From assembly GCF_025698545.1 (NCBI RefSeq), contig NC_068575.1:49795980-49859979 (forward strand): a stretch of DNA of 64,000 bases. The letters run 5' to 3'. The notes under the pieces are model-generated. The model saw nothing but the letters and a program-made list of their open reading frames with translations. It ran no database searches and was not told where the DNA came from. Positions 12,255 through 24,130 of this stretch are shown piece by piece. Numbering within the stretch: position 1 is the stretch's first letter; each line of letters opens with the position of its first letter. Position numbers and translations under genes: made by a program. This stretch comes from Gossypium raimondii (Eukaryota; Streptophyta; Magnoliopsida; Malvales; Malvaceae).

Positions 12255-13905
12255 GCACACTGCACGTTGGGACTTGCCTTGCTCCAGAAGCAAGAACTAG
12301 ACGAAGGGGTCAATGAACTACAAAAGGTACAGATGACATGATAATCTTGTTGTTTCTTAAGAATCACGAATGACATGCAACTGAAACCCCTAAAAGTTTT
12401 AGTGTTATTTTGATGTTCACCTTTGCCGTTTTCTTTGGGTAACTGGATGGAAATCTATATGTATTGGAATCAAGTAATTTAGTGCTTTACTTTATTCTCT
12501 TGTAGTTAAGATTGTTAAAGACAATATATTATTGATGTTGCTGTTGCAAGCCAGTCGCAAGGTCCTCACATATATGTACTTTTACAGTCCAATAGGAATG
12601 AACTAATTCCAGCAGAAGCTTTTCTTAATATCAAACCGGACTATTATTAGGGTCTATATGCCTATATTGTACAGCTTTCACAATAACTTGTGTATAGTAG
12701 ATGTATGAACTTGTTCCTCTAGTCTGATTTAGGATTTACTTTTGTGATTATTGATGGTATTAAATGCATTATAAGCTTTATGCTATTGAACTAGGCATTA
12801 GCATATCAGGGTTATGAAACAATAATGTTTGAGATGCTTGAATGCAGAATTTTATAGTTTACAACTTTCACTTGAATTTCATGTTTGACCTGTGCTTATT
12901 TTGGAGTTACTTTTGCCTGGAATATATAGTCAGTTTTTATTGTGTTCTGTTGCCAGATATCGTAGGGTTTGCTTGCCTTCGTGATATGTAAATCCTACAG
13001 GAATACGATTTTTGGACTAGATAAACATGTATTCAGCAGAATTTTTGTTCTGGTTCTCCTAGCAGCATATTCATTTTAAAGACTTAATTTGGTTTTGAAG
13101 GCATTGGATCTTGGAAGGGGAGTAAATCCAAAGGGTTATATGATAGATGAGATTTGGCAAGAGCTTGCAAAAGCAAAGTACCTGCAATGGGAGCATGCAT
13201 CTTCCAAGCGTTCATGGGAATTGAAAAGTTTGAAGTACGTCATCCCTGTGAGTTTAAACATTTGGTTCAAGGGGAATTGATTATTTGATGCAGAATTGGT
13301 TCTAATGTTGGTTGATGCAATTCATTCCTCTAATTTGCAGGGAGGCTTGTGAAACTGCACTTAAAGAAAAACATTTTCTTGATGATTCTCATCCAGGAAG
13401 TTTTTCAGATGAAGCTATTCTTTCCCATATGAAGCAACTGGAGGTCCTGAGTCGAGTGTTTAAGGAAGCTGGTGAAGCTGACATCCCTGGTGAGGTAAGA
13501 ACCTGTGTTTTATTTATTGCATATATTTTGTTTCTTTTTCTTTTCTTTTTTTTATTCTTGTGGAGACATCATTAGATAATTTCAGGTGCCGGATTACTTG
13601 TGTTGTAAAATCACACTTGATATTCTCCGTGATCCTGTCATTACTCCAAGTGGAGTTACATATGAGAGAACGGTGATCCTTGAACATCTTCAGAAGGTAA
13701 ATATTGAAATGTTTATGTTTAGGTTTAGGTATCTTTTCTTTTTCACACCAACATTAACCATTGACTTACTGGAAATCAGGTCGGTAAGTTCGATCCAGTT
13801 ACACGTGAACCGCTCGATCACTCCCAGCTTGTACCTAACTTAGCGATAAAGGAAGCAGTCCAGGCATATTTAGATGGACATGGTTGGGCATACAACACAA
13901 ACTAA
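12255..13905 (+). pseudogene. CHIP: CHIP-type U-box E3 ubiquitin ligase, 5'-truncated
   Basis: Five consecutive exons with GT-AG junctions join in frame: 12255-12326, 13101-13234, 13341-13494, 13586-13696 and 13780-13905 (198 codons plus stop). The protein begins mid-TPR (AHCTLGLALLQKQELDEGV), continues through the TPR capping helix and a charged helical hairpin, and ends in a complete U-box ([18 protein letters not shown] ... [24 protein letters not shown]) and a WAYNTN tail. CHIP binds EEVD tails of Hsp70/Hsp90 through its TPR domain and ubiquitinates their clients. Arabidopsis CHIP is about 278 residues, so roughly the first 80, including two of three TPR repeats, are missing here. Exons and splice sites that remain are undamaged. 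It may be a recent 5'-deleted gene, or one transcribed from a new promoter that makes a U-box protein unable to hold chaperones. Confidence 0.82.
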
Positions 13906-15327
13906 AGGTTTTGAAAACTTGTCTGTTTTGCTGGACATTCAAAGACTTAGCAGAGCAATGAAGAGTATGAAGTCATCGGTTGGTGTCTGCCTTTTTGTTT
14001 GGTGTACTTTTGTCATGTTGGGCATAGTTCATTTTTGTGGATGCTTCAGTGTGTAAGGCCATCCCACCATGCCATTTACCACTGCATGTCAATGGTCAAG
14101 GCCTTGTGATCCATTGAAATTGTACAGTTAATTCTCACAACAATTAACTGTTAACAGATACCATGTATGGGTTCTATTCAATGGCATTAGAAAGAAACTT
14201 ATATATTTTACATTGCTCCTGAGAGGCTTGTTGGCTCTTTGTTAGGAATATTGGAAGGCTGCCATGCTGTAATTTGTGTTAGGTAGAACTTGACATGCGG
14301 GTATATCTTTTGGGTATTTTATATAAAGTTACGGAAGGCCGGTTGTCTCCCAAGTTAAAATGATACTGAGTTCGGCCGTGGGCATCCATTCCGATTCTTA
14401 TTGTTTTCAATATTTTTTTGTCATGAATGGTCCAAGGAAAAGACCAAAGACCATGCATCGTTTACATTTACGTATCTTCGTTTTGCTTTAGGCCATTATT
14501 ATATATTTTTAATTTTCTATTATACATAATAATAATAAAAGGTTTGAAAAATTAGGGTTGCTTTTTAAAATCTCAAAATACAATCTCTTTGTAGCAAAAT
14601 CAAATTGAAGCTATTTTATTATTGTCAAGAATGTGAATCACAGGTTAAATTGTAATGTGATGGATAAAGTCAAAAAAAGGATTTGGCAAATCCAAGTACA
14701 ATTTTTTATTTGATATTCAGAAATTATTAAAATGTTGAGCATCCTATCCAGCTTGTCGGTGGAGAAATTTCGCAACCTGAAAGATAGAGGGTGATAAATT
14801 TGACTAGAGGCAAAGCTGGTTTCACAAAGTTAGTCAAAAGGTGAAGAAATTAAAAGAAAAATGATGGATGTAGCAATTATGTCGGTGTTAAAAGTTACAA
14901 CTTAGCAGCCATATGCTCGTAATTCACTCCTTTCATTTTGGGATTGGGTATTAAATATTTATATGCAAATTTATTGTTTTCCCTTACCTTGATATTGTAA
15001 ATAAAATTTAAAGTAATTGAAAGCTATCCAACTCAAATGATTCCAATAGGCAGACTTTTATAGAGTAAAAGAGAACGTGAGTGGGTTGTTGTCAACACAG
15101 ATGATGATGTTTTTGTTGCGTCCAAAATAGGGTTATATTCTACATATTATAAAACCCCGGTTGCTTTCAACTTTTCTTCTCCTTGGGATTTTCCAATGCA
15201 AAAATTACAAAATCTAATTATTCCTATTTCCTCGTCAAGCCAAAGATGTTAGTCTACTATATTCATTTTCTTCCCACAATAATAATAATATATATATATA
15301 TATATATCAATAAAGGGTTGTTTAAAG
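13906..15327. other. 3' flank of CHIP and intergenic DNA
   Basis: Probable CHIP 3' UTR followed by AT-rich DNA; a TA-rich microsatellite lies at about 15281-15308. No gene recognised. Confidence 0.5.
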
Positions 15328-15336
15328 TTTACCCAA

Positions 15337-16528
15337 GGGTAAACTACACTAACAACCATTCAATTTTCATCTTAACTTTCAATTCAGTCATTCAACTTCT
15401 AAAATCAAAAAGTGGCAAATCAATCACCCATTAATATTTTTCATTACAAGCCTAACGGACAGATGATGTGGCCAGTTAACTTGCCACGTTGGGCATTTTC
15501 CTGTCATCCCTCTCACAAGCCACCATTAAACATCAAAAACAAAAAGAGAAAAGGGAAGGGTTTTTTCACCATTTTTCTTCATCCCTCTCGGATCCCTCAC
15601 CACCACCCTCGATGTTGACCACCTCCACAAGCCCACTATCATTTAATCACCACGCCAACATCGCTCACTGTCACTCCTTTGTCAATACACCATGACCACC
15701 AAATCCCAACCCCTAAACATTCTAGACCCATGAAATCTCAATCAAAGACAAAAATACCAAATACCAAGCATCCAAAATCAAACCAACAAAAAAAGAACAA
15801 AAATCCCAAATTGGCCTGCACCAAAAGAGAGAAGTAAAAAAAAAAACTAAAAAAGAAAAAGAATCAAAAGAGAAGAAACCCACACCCATTTCAGGTTTTA
15901 CGGGTTGGAGAACTCGAGCCACCAATTTGATGATCCGAGCGATCAAGAGTCATGGTTGGTCAAAGAAGAGATGTGGTCAGAATATGGTGGTGATTCGATG
16001 GTGAACGGTGGAGATCCGTTGAAGCCTTGTTCGAAGCTTTGAGGTCTTAATCTCGAGAGTTTGAAGGCTTATTGGGAAATATGAAGTGAGATTTGAGAAG
16101 AGACAAAGAGGAGTCATTTGGTGATGACGATTGGCTGGAGAAGGCCATGAACAATGTCGACTAGAGTTAAGAAAAAAAAAAGAGGAGAAGAAGAGAAGAA
16201 AAAAACGGACAAAGATTCAACGAAGTCGCCAGCAAACTGGGTGGTGGCTCCACCTTGAAGGAACAAAACGGCCGTAGCTAGGGTATCTCCATTTTTTCTT
16301 CTTCGCGTTCTACTGCCTAACTAGGGCTCTCAAATGGGGCTGTTTAAATCACAACTAACCCTCCAACTGGCCGGTTAATGACAACAAGGAACCGTTTAAA
16401 TGCCATGCCACTTTTCTATTACGGCTGTAATAGAAAATGGTTAGTAGGATGATTTGTTATTTTTTGAAAGTTGAGTGGTGGTATTGTCATTGAAATCAAA
16501 ATTGAGTAACTGTTAGTGTAATTTACCC
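15337..16528. mobile_element. non-autonomous MULE-like transposon with long TIRs and 9-bp target duplication
   Basis: The ends are inverted copies: GGGTAAACTACACTAACA on the left against AGTGTAATTTACCC on the right, with similarity extending about 115 bp inward. The flanks are TTTACCCAA (15328-15336) and TTTACGCAA (16529-16537), a 9-bp duplication with one mismatch, as expected for Mutator-like insertion. The interior has no transposase. It contains purine-rich and CCACC-rich blocks around 15590-15660 and 15950-16250 that could be captured host sequence, but I recognise no gene in them. Confidence 0.8.
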
Positions 16529-16914
16529 TTTACGCAATTAATGCATTTCTCACAATAAGTTATGCGCATGTAAAATTAGGCATCATAAAGCATTGGTTAA
16601 GTAACTAGTGCTTGAAATTAGGTTTAAAAGAAGTGAACAAGACCATGTTTTTGGCATTTGGGGATACTTAGTACGTGGAAGTAAATATGAAGAAGGTGCT
16701 AAAAAGGGTCTTGGATCAAAACAAATTACATGGTACAAAGTTAATGCAAAACAAAATCTCATACGCACAATCTTCCATTTGTGTTTCTTTAACAACAGTT
16801 TGAGAATCAAAACTCTGATGAAGGGCAAGAATTTACAAAAAATGGGAATGATGATATAAGCTGCTGCGATCACCAGGATTTTGGTAACAGAATTTACAGA
16901 TTATGATGCATGGC

Positions 16915-18416
16915 TCATGCGGTATGAGTAATATTAACACCCTTTCTCAATCGGTCAAGGATGCAATTAGCCTTTCTCTTGGCTCTACTTGTTCCATCTA
17001 GAGCAAGCTTAGATATTGTTCCATGGGAATTTTCTTCTTCCCTTAGTGCCTTCAATTTGGTTCGATCATTAAGACATACAGTGTGGAGGACCGCAATGCA
17101 ATTTTCCTTGTTTCGTTCACAAGTGCTTTCCCTTACAATGCGAATCAAGCAAGGAACAGCCCCCAGCTCCCCCATTTCTTCAACAGCCCTTTGATGAGTC
17201 GAAAGCATTGCAAGGATAGCCAATAACTCATTTACAAGCACACCATCCATGATCTTTTTCAAAATGACACTTACTGCACCATCCCTTACGGCTCTTGCTT
17301 TATTCTCATGGATAATGCATAGGTTAAATATTGCAGAAGCAACATCTTTCATTGCTAATGGATGCCCTTCGTCTAGAAGGTCAATGAGAGGCTTTAAAGC
17401 ACCTGATTTGCCTATAAGCGTCTTGTTAGAATCAAGAGCAGATAAGGTGAAAATGGCAGCAGCTGCATTGCTTTTTGTTTCGATAGTCCCAAATCTCAGA
17501 GCTTCCATAAGAAGAGGGATAACCTTTGGAGTTTCGGCAACAAGTTTCTTGTTGCTGTCATGGATTGAAAGGTTCAACAGCGTTGTAATCACATCTTCCT
17601 GGAGATCAGTGTGAAGAACACCACTGCGGGATTTGGTTCCCGAGAGTGGGGTGAGCAGTTGAGGAATGGCGTCCTCGGATTCCCCAAAAAGGGAGCGGAA
17701 CGAAGGCATGTTCTTCGTCAACAACCGCAGCTCCTTCGCCGCTTCCTTCTGTTGAGGAAGCGCGGCCGCCGATAACTTATCTAGCAAAGAAAAGAAATGG
17801 AGACGCTCTGCTTCGGTGACACCCTCCTGTATACGGTTCTGAACTGGGTCCGGCAATTCAATTCCTTGACTCTTACACCACTGCGATATCATTTCACTCA
17901 CAAGGTGATTCGGAGTTAAAACTGTGTGGGAAAGAACTTGTTGGGTTTGAGGGCAAGTCCGATTGCCTGCTTTCAGCCATTTCTCGATGAAGGGTCTTTC
18001 ATATGTCTGCAGATCAAACAAAACAAGGACCCAGACCCAGATCAAAGGATAAACATCAGAGTTTGTTTTTCAGATAAAAGATGGAAATTAAAAGAAGGAA
18101 TTAGGCTTCATACCTGACCAGAAGATAAAACAACGGGATCTCTCATAAGCTTTTTAGAAAGAGGACATATAAACTCTTGAGGACATGGCAGCTGTTCATG
18201 TAACTTCAAGGACGACGTCATAGTGGTCGCCGACGATCGTGTATTGAACTTAAGCTCTCTCAAAGCACAAAGAGCATGTTTCGCTTGATCGATGGTCTGG
18301 ACGCTGCAATCCTCATCATCGACAATAATCTTAACCAGCCTCTGCAATTCTTTCTTCAATTCCGCCGCTCTCGCTCTCAGCGTTGGATCGGAACTCAACA
18401 CTCCGGTTTTGGCCAT
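16915..18416 (-). CDS. PUB9: PUB9-like U-box/ARM-repeat E3 ubiquitin ligase
   Basis: Two exons: 18416-18114 and 18006-16915, joined in phase 0 after Gln101 within the U-box, giving 464 residues (Arabidopsis PUB9 is about 460). The start chosen is MAKTGV, which matches the family; an upstream in-frame ATG at 18437 would add seven residues. Residues 1-70 form an acidic helical region; the U-box spans about 75-148 (CPQEFICPLS ... LMRDPVVLSSGQ ... CPQTQQ); residues about 190-445 are ARM repeats with SNAAAAIFTLSALDSNK typical of this group; the C-terminus is ITHTA. The U-box recruits E2 enzymes and the ARM repeats bind substrates or receptor kinases. The gene is convergent with CHIP. Intact, so probably functional. 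Confidence 0.93.
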
Positions 18417-18576
18417 CTGATTCCTTCCAGCACTCAAAAATATACAATAAATATATATGTATCAAAACCAAAGGTGGTAATTATTAGTATTATGAAAACA
18501 GGAGAACACAGAGAATGAGAATACTCTGTTTCATTCTTTTTGTAATCTGCACTATTTCAGAGTCTTCACTCAATAT

Positions 18577-18585
18577 CTTTTTATA
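18577..18585 (-). promoter_or_regulatory. TATA box of PUB9
   Basis: The minus strand reads TATAAAAAG here, about 160 bp before the PUB9 start codon. Another TA-rich run lies closer (18446-18460) and is a weaker candidate. Confidence 0.45.
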
Positions 18586-18589
18586 TCAG

Positions 18590-20516
18590 TATCCAACGCC
18601 ATGCTTTTAGTTTAGCATTAAAATAAGGCAAACACTGTGAGTACATACATACATGCGCCATGTGAAGTTGTATTAGGTTTGAAGTACATATAGTGCCTTT
18701 GGTTGAGTTGGGCCGACGCTGTACTTTTTATTCATAAACATCATGTCTTTTCCGGAAAATAGATTCAATTTGAGGTGCTGAAACGGCAAGATTTTAGGTT
18801 TAGTTTCAACTTCGTTATATTTCATTTGGTCCTCAAAATCTTGAATTTCATAAATAAATAAATAATTGTTCCTTGTGAAAGCAAACTAGTCAAATCCACA
18901 CCTAAATCCTAGAAACTTTTAAAAAAATGTTAATGAGGTTTATAATGATGCAAGTGAGTGAGAGAGAAGGACCCACAGGGGGGGTCCAACAAGTGTTGAA
19001 ATCACGAAATCCACGGCCCTTCCGTGAACCCAAACCTGCTCATCTATATATTTTGACCCATGATCAAAAGTGTTGAGCCCTTCATTCAATAATCCTCGTG
19101 ATTACCATTAATAGGAGTATGAGTGGCAGGAAAGACGAGGGTGGGTGAGTGGGCAGGCAGCAAAGAATAAAAGAAAAGTGAAACGGCATCGAATTTGTGC
19201 AAATCTAAAGTGAGTGGGTTTTGGATAAGGAGAGGAAAGGCGTCGGTGATGAATGCGTCGTTGTCTTGGTTTTATCGGGATTTGGGAGCCTAGTGGATTC
19301 TCGGGCCCACTTCTTTTTCTTTGTCTCACCCAATGAGGATTCTCTTCCCAAATTGGGGCTGCTTTTGTGTTCCCGTCCGATGCTTCCAACTGCATTTCCG
19401 TCGGCATTTTCCTTTTTCCCTATATTCTCCAACTTCAATTTCCTTGTGATCAATATTAATTGCCTCCCGAGTCTTTTTCGCACCCTTCTTTTCTCATCAT
19501 GTTAACCAAAATAACATTTCACATAAATCATAATTTTTTGTACCAAATATTTCAATTCAATTAATTTAAACCATATTCTACATGGAAGCGTAGATATATA
19601 CTTCTCAAAAGATGATACTTTTAGGTTTTACTTAGTATGGAGGAAAATAGATATTAAAGATGGAAATTTTGTTATTTAATTAAAATATTTAAACATAAAA
19701 TATATATATATATATACAGGCACAAATTTCAACATCACTAATTTATCTTTGTCTGAATATAAAACATTTAAAGAAATAAAATATAAAAGAACAAAACTCA
19801 ACCTTGTCTTCTGCTTATTATTTGTGGGGAGAGCCGGAACTCTTCTAAAGTTTTTCCTGACTTCCATTTAGGCCCATTCTAAAGTTCAGTTGGGGTGCCC
19901 ATGAGCCTCTCATGTTCTTTTGAGAGCCTAGCCGCAGTGGAACCCATTGGGTCGATGGCCTGTTATTATATATGCCAACAACAATTTAGTAGTAAAACAT
20001 CCCCATCAACCTATTAGCTTTATGACAACAGCACTATCTTATAGGTATAGGAATTTGGGTTTAATCCTAAATAATCTCAATCCTCACCCTCAATTATCAA
20101 AAAAAAAAAACAGAAAAGCATTCCCAGTTGAATTTTATCACACTGTATTGCTCTTCTTCTGTTTCGAAGTCCCCAAGGCTAAGCAGGCAGATGAAAATTG
20201 GGCCAACTTTCCCACTTTGACCCACTCGCATTTTTTTTTAGGAATATACAATTAAAAAATTAGTGCTTAATACACCCACAGTAAGAATATTGATTGATTT
20301 GAATTGAAGATTAAAATATGCAAGTATGATATAATGGAGGAAATGAGTTGAAAGACCAAAAAGAAAATAGAAAAATATTTAGTTTAGACGCTGGCGAAAG
20401 ACACTGCAACTTCATGGCAATTCCCAAACCCCACTCCACTTTCATATGATGCCACATCTATGTTTACACTATACTCATTTCACTAATTAATTTCACCTAA
20501 TATAAATAGTGTAATG
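18590..20516. other. intergenic DNA upstream of PUB9
   Basis: No gene supported. Positions about 18950-19500 are noticeably less AT-rich than their surroundings and carry short overlapping frames on both strands with no recognisable domain. The rest is AT-rich. Confidence 0.45.
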
Positions 20517-23500
20517 GCATAAAAAGTTCTCAAATTAAAAATAATAATAATTAACTTTTTATTTTATTTTATTTTTTGCACTCAATTTGGTACTTAAACT
20601 ACCAAAATATATAAAAGAAAAAAGGCATTCAATTTTTTCAAGAAAAGCAATTAAGTTCCTTTTTTTATTTCACCCAATCGGATATTTTAGTTTTTAAAAT
20701 GCATCAAAAAGGCTAGCGCCGGATCTAAGAGGGGCTGGTAGGGGCCCCGACCCCCTTAAAATGGAGAAATTTTTATTTAGATCTTTTATGATTTATAAAA
20801 TTTTAAATTAGTAATGGTAAAATTACACTTTTTCCCCTAAAAATAATAAAATTTTGATTTAATCCTCTAAAAATTATAAAAATATATGATATTAAAATGA
20901 AAATTTTACATTTTTACTATCCTAAAAAATATATATTTTAATTTCACCCCTTTTTTTTTTTACTTCACCCCAGCCCTCCCAAGTCGTATTTCTGGATCCG
21001 CCAACCGTTAAAGTTAACCGCCCCTAATTTTTTCCAGTTAAAGCCACCACGTGTCACAACCACAGCGAGACATGTGGCAAAAATGATAAAATAAAAATAG
21101 AAGTTCTAATACCCCTATGCCCGGTCCGATCATACGGACCCGGTATAAGACTATTACATTTGGTGCCAAAATGGCTTTGGCTAGACACTATTTAATTTAA
21201 GTATTTATACATAGTATTTGAACTTATTTAACTAAAAAAATTATTAATATAAATGTGTGGAGTCATTATTGGATGTTAGATTATGTTTGGAAATGATTTT
21301 AACACTGTTTCTATTCAAAATAAGGGAAAAAAATATCGATAGCAATGACAAAAACGATACCAAAATCACATTCTGTTTTGGAAATTTTGTATTTCATAGC
21401 CTAGGTATCGATACCTATACCCTTAGGTAAAATTTGGAAAAAATCAGTTTAAAAGTTCACTAAAACCCCCTGCAATATATATATTCTTCTCAACACTTAA
21501 AACCAATTCAAAATATATTAAAATTACTTAAAACTAACTCCAAATCAATCATAATCATCATATTAGCAAATCACATTTGCAAACATACTTATAGTTTCAA
21601 TAATTCATTTCATATAGAATTAAAATACTTCAAGTAAAACCAAAATAGATAGAGTTTCAAGAGTTTGTATTTTAGTCCCTAACACATGGGAACACATTTG
21701 GTCTACCTAAGTACATGCCATTTTAATTCAAAATATGATACCTACTCTTGAAGCTCTTGAGGATGTGATGAGATGACAGATCTCCTAACCCGACTCTACC
21801 TCTTTGAGTCTAACTGTTCCTACACGTTAAAAATAAACGCGTTAAGTCGGTGAAGGCTTAGTAAGCACTACAAGAATAAATAGGTAAATGAATCATAACA
21901 AAATATTTTAAACTTATTCAATTAGTACATATTTACACACATACAAGTTTCTTCAACTATACCTTACTTTAATAAAATTTAACTTACCTTTTGTAAGTTA
22001 TCAAACTTATCTCAACAAATTGATGATTCACTTTTGTTCACAATTCATATTCCTAGCCCAAAGTAGACTTTATAGAACACACCGGATATACGAAACAAAT
22101 ACAGATGTGCATTATTATGCACTATTGAATAGAGAGCACGAATGTGCTGTACAGAGAGCACTGATGTGCTAATAATCAGAGAGCGCGCTAAGGTCCCTTA
22201 ATGGCATGCTACTAATATCCTAGTAGTTCTAAATTCCGTCTACTTGGGCATTAAAGCTGAATTTCATACATTTAAATACTTTACATAAATATTTAGGAAA
22301 TTTTTTTTCTCATTTCTTCATCATCTACAATTTAGTCCCCAGTTCACAAATCACAAATATCACACCTTTTTCACACATATACTTTTACCACAACATCATT
22401 ACTTAGTGTTCAAACAATATACCATTTCATATTCTCCACCTATAATTTTCTTTACAAATTTCATAATTTCATAATGTAATCTTTTTTTAATGTGTTTACA
22501 AATTTAAATATATATTTTACATTTCTATTCTAAGTAATTCCATACTACCATATAAGCATTTGAATAAAATAATTTAAAAATCTTGTAGTAGTTACAACAA
22601 AAGGTTGAGATGACGTATTTTCTTCTTCCTTCACTCCTTAGCCTTCTCTATCTCTTTTTCTTAAATTAGGTCCTCTCCTTTCTTTTCTTTCTCTTCAATT
22701 TCATATAAAACATATAACATTTATATGTTAAAAATCACAATCAAGTGACTTTCCTATACTATTTAATAAATTATTACCTTAGCTCTTTGGAAATTTCAAA
22801 GAAAAATGAAGGTTTGAAGCTTAGTTCAACTAAATTAAAAGAAAAGTTGGATGAAATTTGGTGGAAAGAAATGACGTTTGGCTTGTGAAAATATTATATA
22901 TATTTTCATCTTTTCTCCCACTTTCTACACCATTCCATTAAAATATCTGACCTTTTTAATTAAAATGGTCAAATTGCTACTAAGTCCTTAAGCCATCCAT
23001 TTTTTTTTTTACTTTTACCCATCATCATTACACCTAATAAATATTTACTTGGCTAATTACCACTTTTTCCTTCCTCATCTTTCATATTTCCTAGCATGAC
23101 TCATGCAACACTTTGGTTAAATTTTTTTAATCCTTCATTCCTTTCCTCCACTATTATATATCTCCTATCTTAATATTTTTCCTACTTTGGCCACAACAAT
23201 TTCTTTATTCTTTCAACTAAATCAATGTATCTATTTTAAAATTTCCTATTTAAAAGTCTTTTTTTTCTAATTTCTTATTAGATCTATATACTTCCTAATT
23301 TAATACTCAAAATTCCTATTTATTATATTTCAAAAATTTTATACTAATTCTTAACTTTGATCCATCATCGTACCTAACCCCGAGTTAAAAGCGGATGTTA
23401 CAAAAGTTATAAATTTATTAAATTCTAATAAATATAAAAATTCTAAAAAATTGTAAATTTTATAAACATCGTAAAAAAATCTATAAAATATATAGAAATA

Positions 23501-24130
23501 TAGAAAAAAATATAAAGTCATAAGAAAATTATAAAAAATGTAAAGAAATATAAAATTCGTAAAAAAATATAAAAATTATCGTAATGAAAGAAGTATTTTA
23601 TACTTTTTCTATAATTTTAACGGTCAATTGCTAAAGCTAAAGGTCAAAGGGCCTTTTTCAGTGGCAGATCTAGAAATACGACTTGGGGAGTAGGGACGAA
23701 GTCAGAAATTTTCTTGGGGGCCGGAATAAAATTATATATTTTTATGATAGTAAAAATGCAATTTTTCCATTTTAATAGCCTATATCTTTAAAATTTTTAG
23801 AGGATTAAATCAAATTTTTATCATTTTTAGGGGGAAAAGTATAATTTTACCATTACTAATTTAAAATTTTATAGATTATAAAGGGCCTAAATGAAAAATT
23901 TTCTATTTTAGGGGGCCAGCCCCTCCTAGATCTGCCCTTGACCTTTTTGATGCATTTTGGCAATTTAAGTACTCAATTGAGTGTAAAAAAAAAGCAGGGG
24001 CTTCATCTTTTTTTATTCAAGTTTGAAGGCCTTTTTGATGTATTTTGAAAGTTCAGGTACCCAATTGAGTAAAAAAAAATGCAGGCGCTTAATTACTTTT
24101 TTCGAAAAAATTTGAGAATTTTTTATACAC
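20517..24130. mobile_element. foldback element with ~470-bp inverted arms, interrupted by a solo LTR
   Basis: The left arm (about 20517-20995) and the reverse complement of the right arm (about 23650-24130) share, in the same order, 'aattctcaaatt', 'ctcaatt.ggtac', 'atgcatcaaaaagg', 'ggatctaagaggggctgg' and 'aaattttaaattagtaatggtaaaatta'. The element is about 1.3 kb once the LTR at 21105-23402 is removed. No transposase is visible, so it is non-autonomous. The inner ~300 bp of each arm also occurs alone at 47.49-47.74 kb and, diverged, at 0.54 kb. Outer boundaries are approximate and I found no sure target duplication. Confidence 0.65.
21105..23402 (-). mobile_element. solo LTR (gypsy-type) inside the foldback element
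   Basis: Reading the minus strand, it begins TGTAACATCCGC at 23402 and ends at 21105 in ...GGGGTATTAGA, a decayed form of ...GGTGTTACA. Flanking 5-mers are GAAGT (21100-21104) and AAAGT (23403-23407), a target duplication with one mismatch. About 2.3 kb, with no internal retroelement domains, so it is a solo LTR left by recombination. The family guess (Ty3/gypsy) rests on resemblance to cotton LTRs and on its ends. Confidence 0.7.

Noticed and set aside
17249-17614. 121-codon frame on the plus strand
   Set aside because: It is antisense to the PUB9 ARM-repeat exon, which has clear family similarity.
19205-19505. Overlapping ~95-codon frames on both strands
   Set aside because: No domain, no splice context, low-complexity Lys/Arg or Phe/Ser composition. 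Left as unassigned intergenic DNA.
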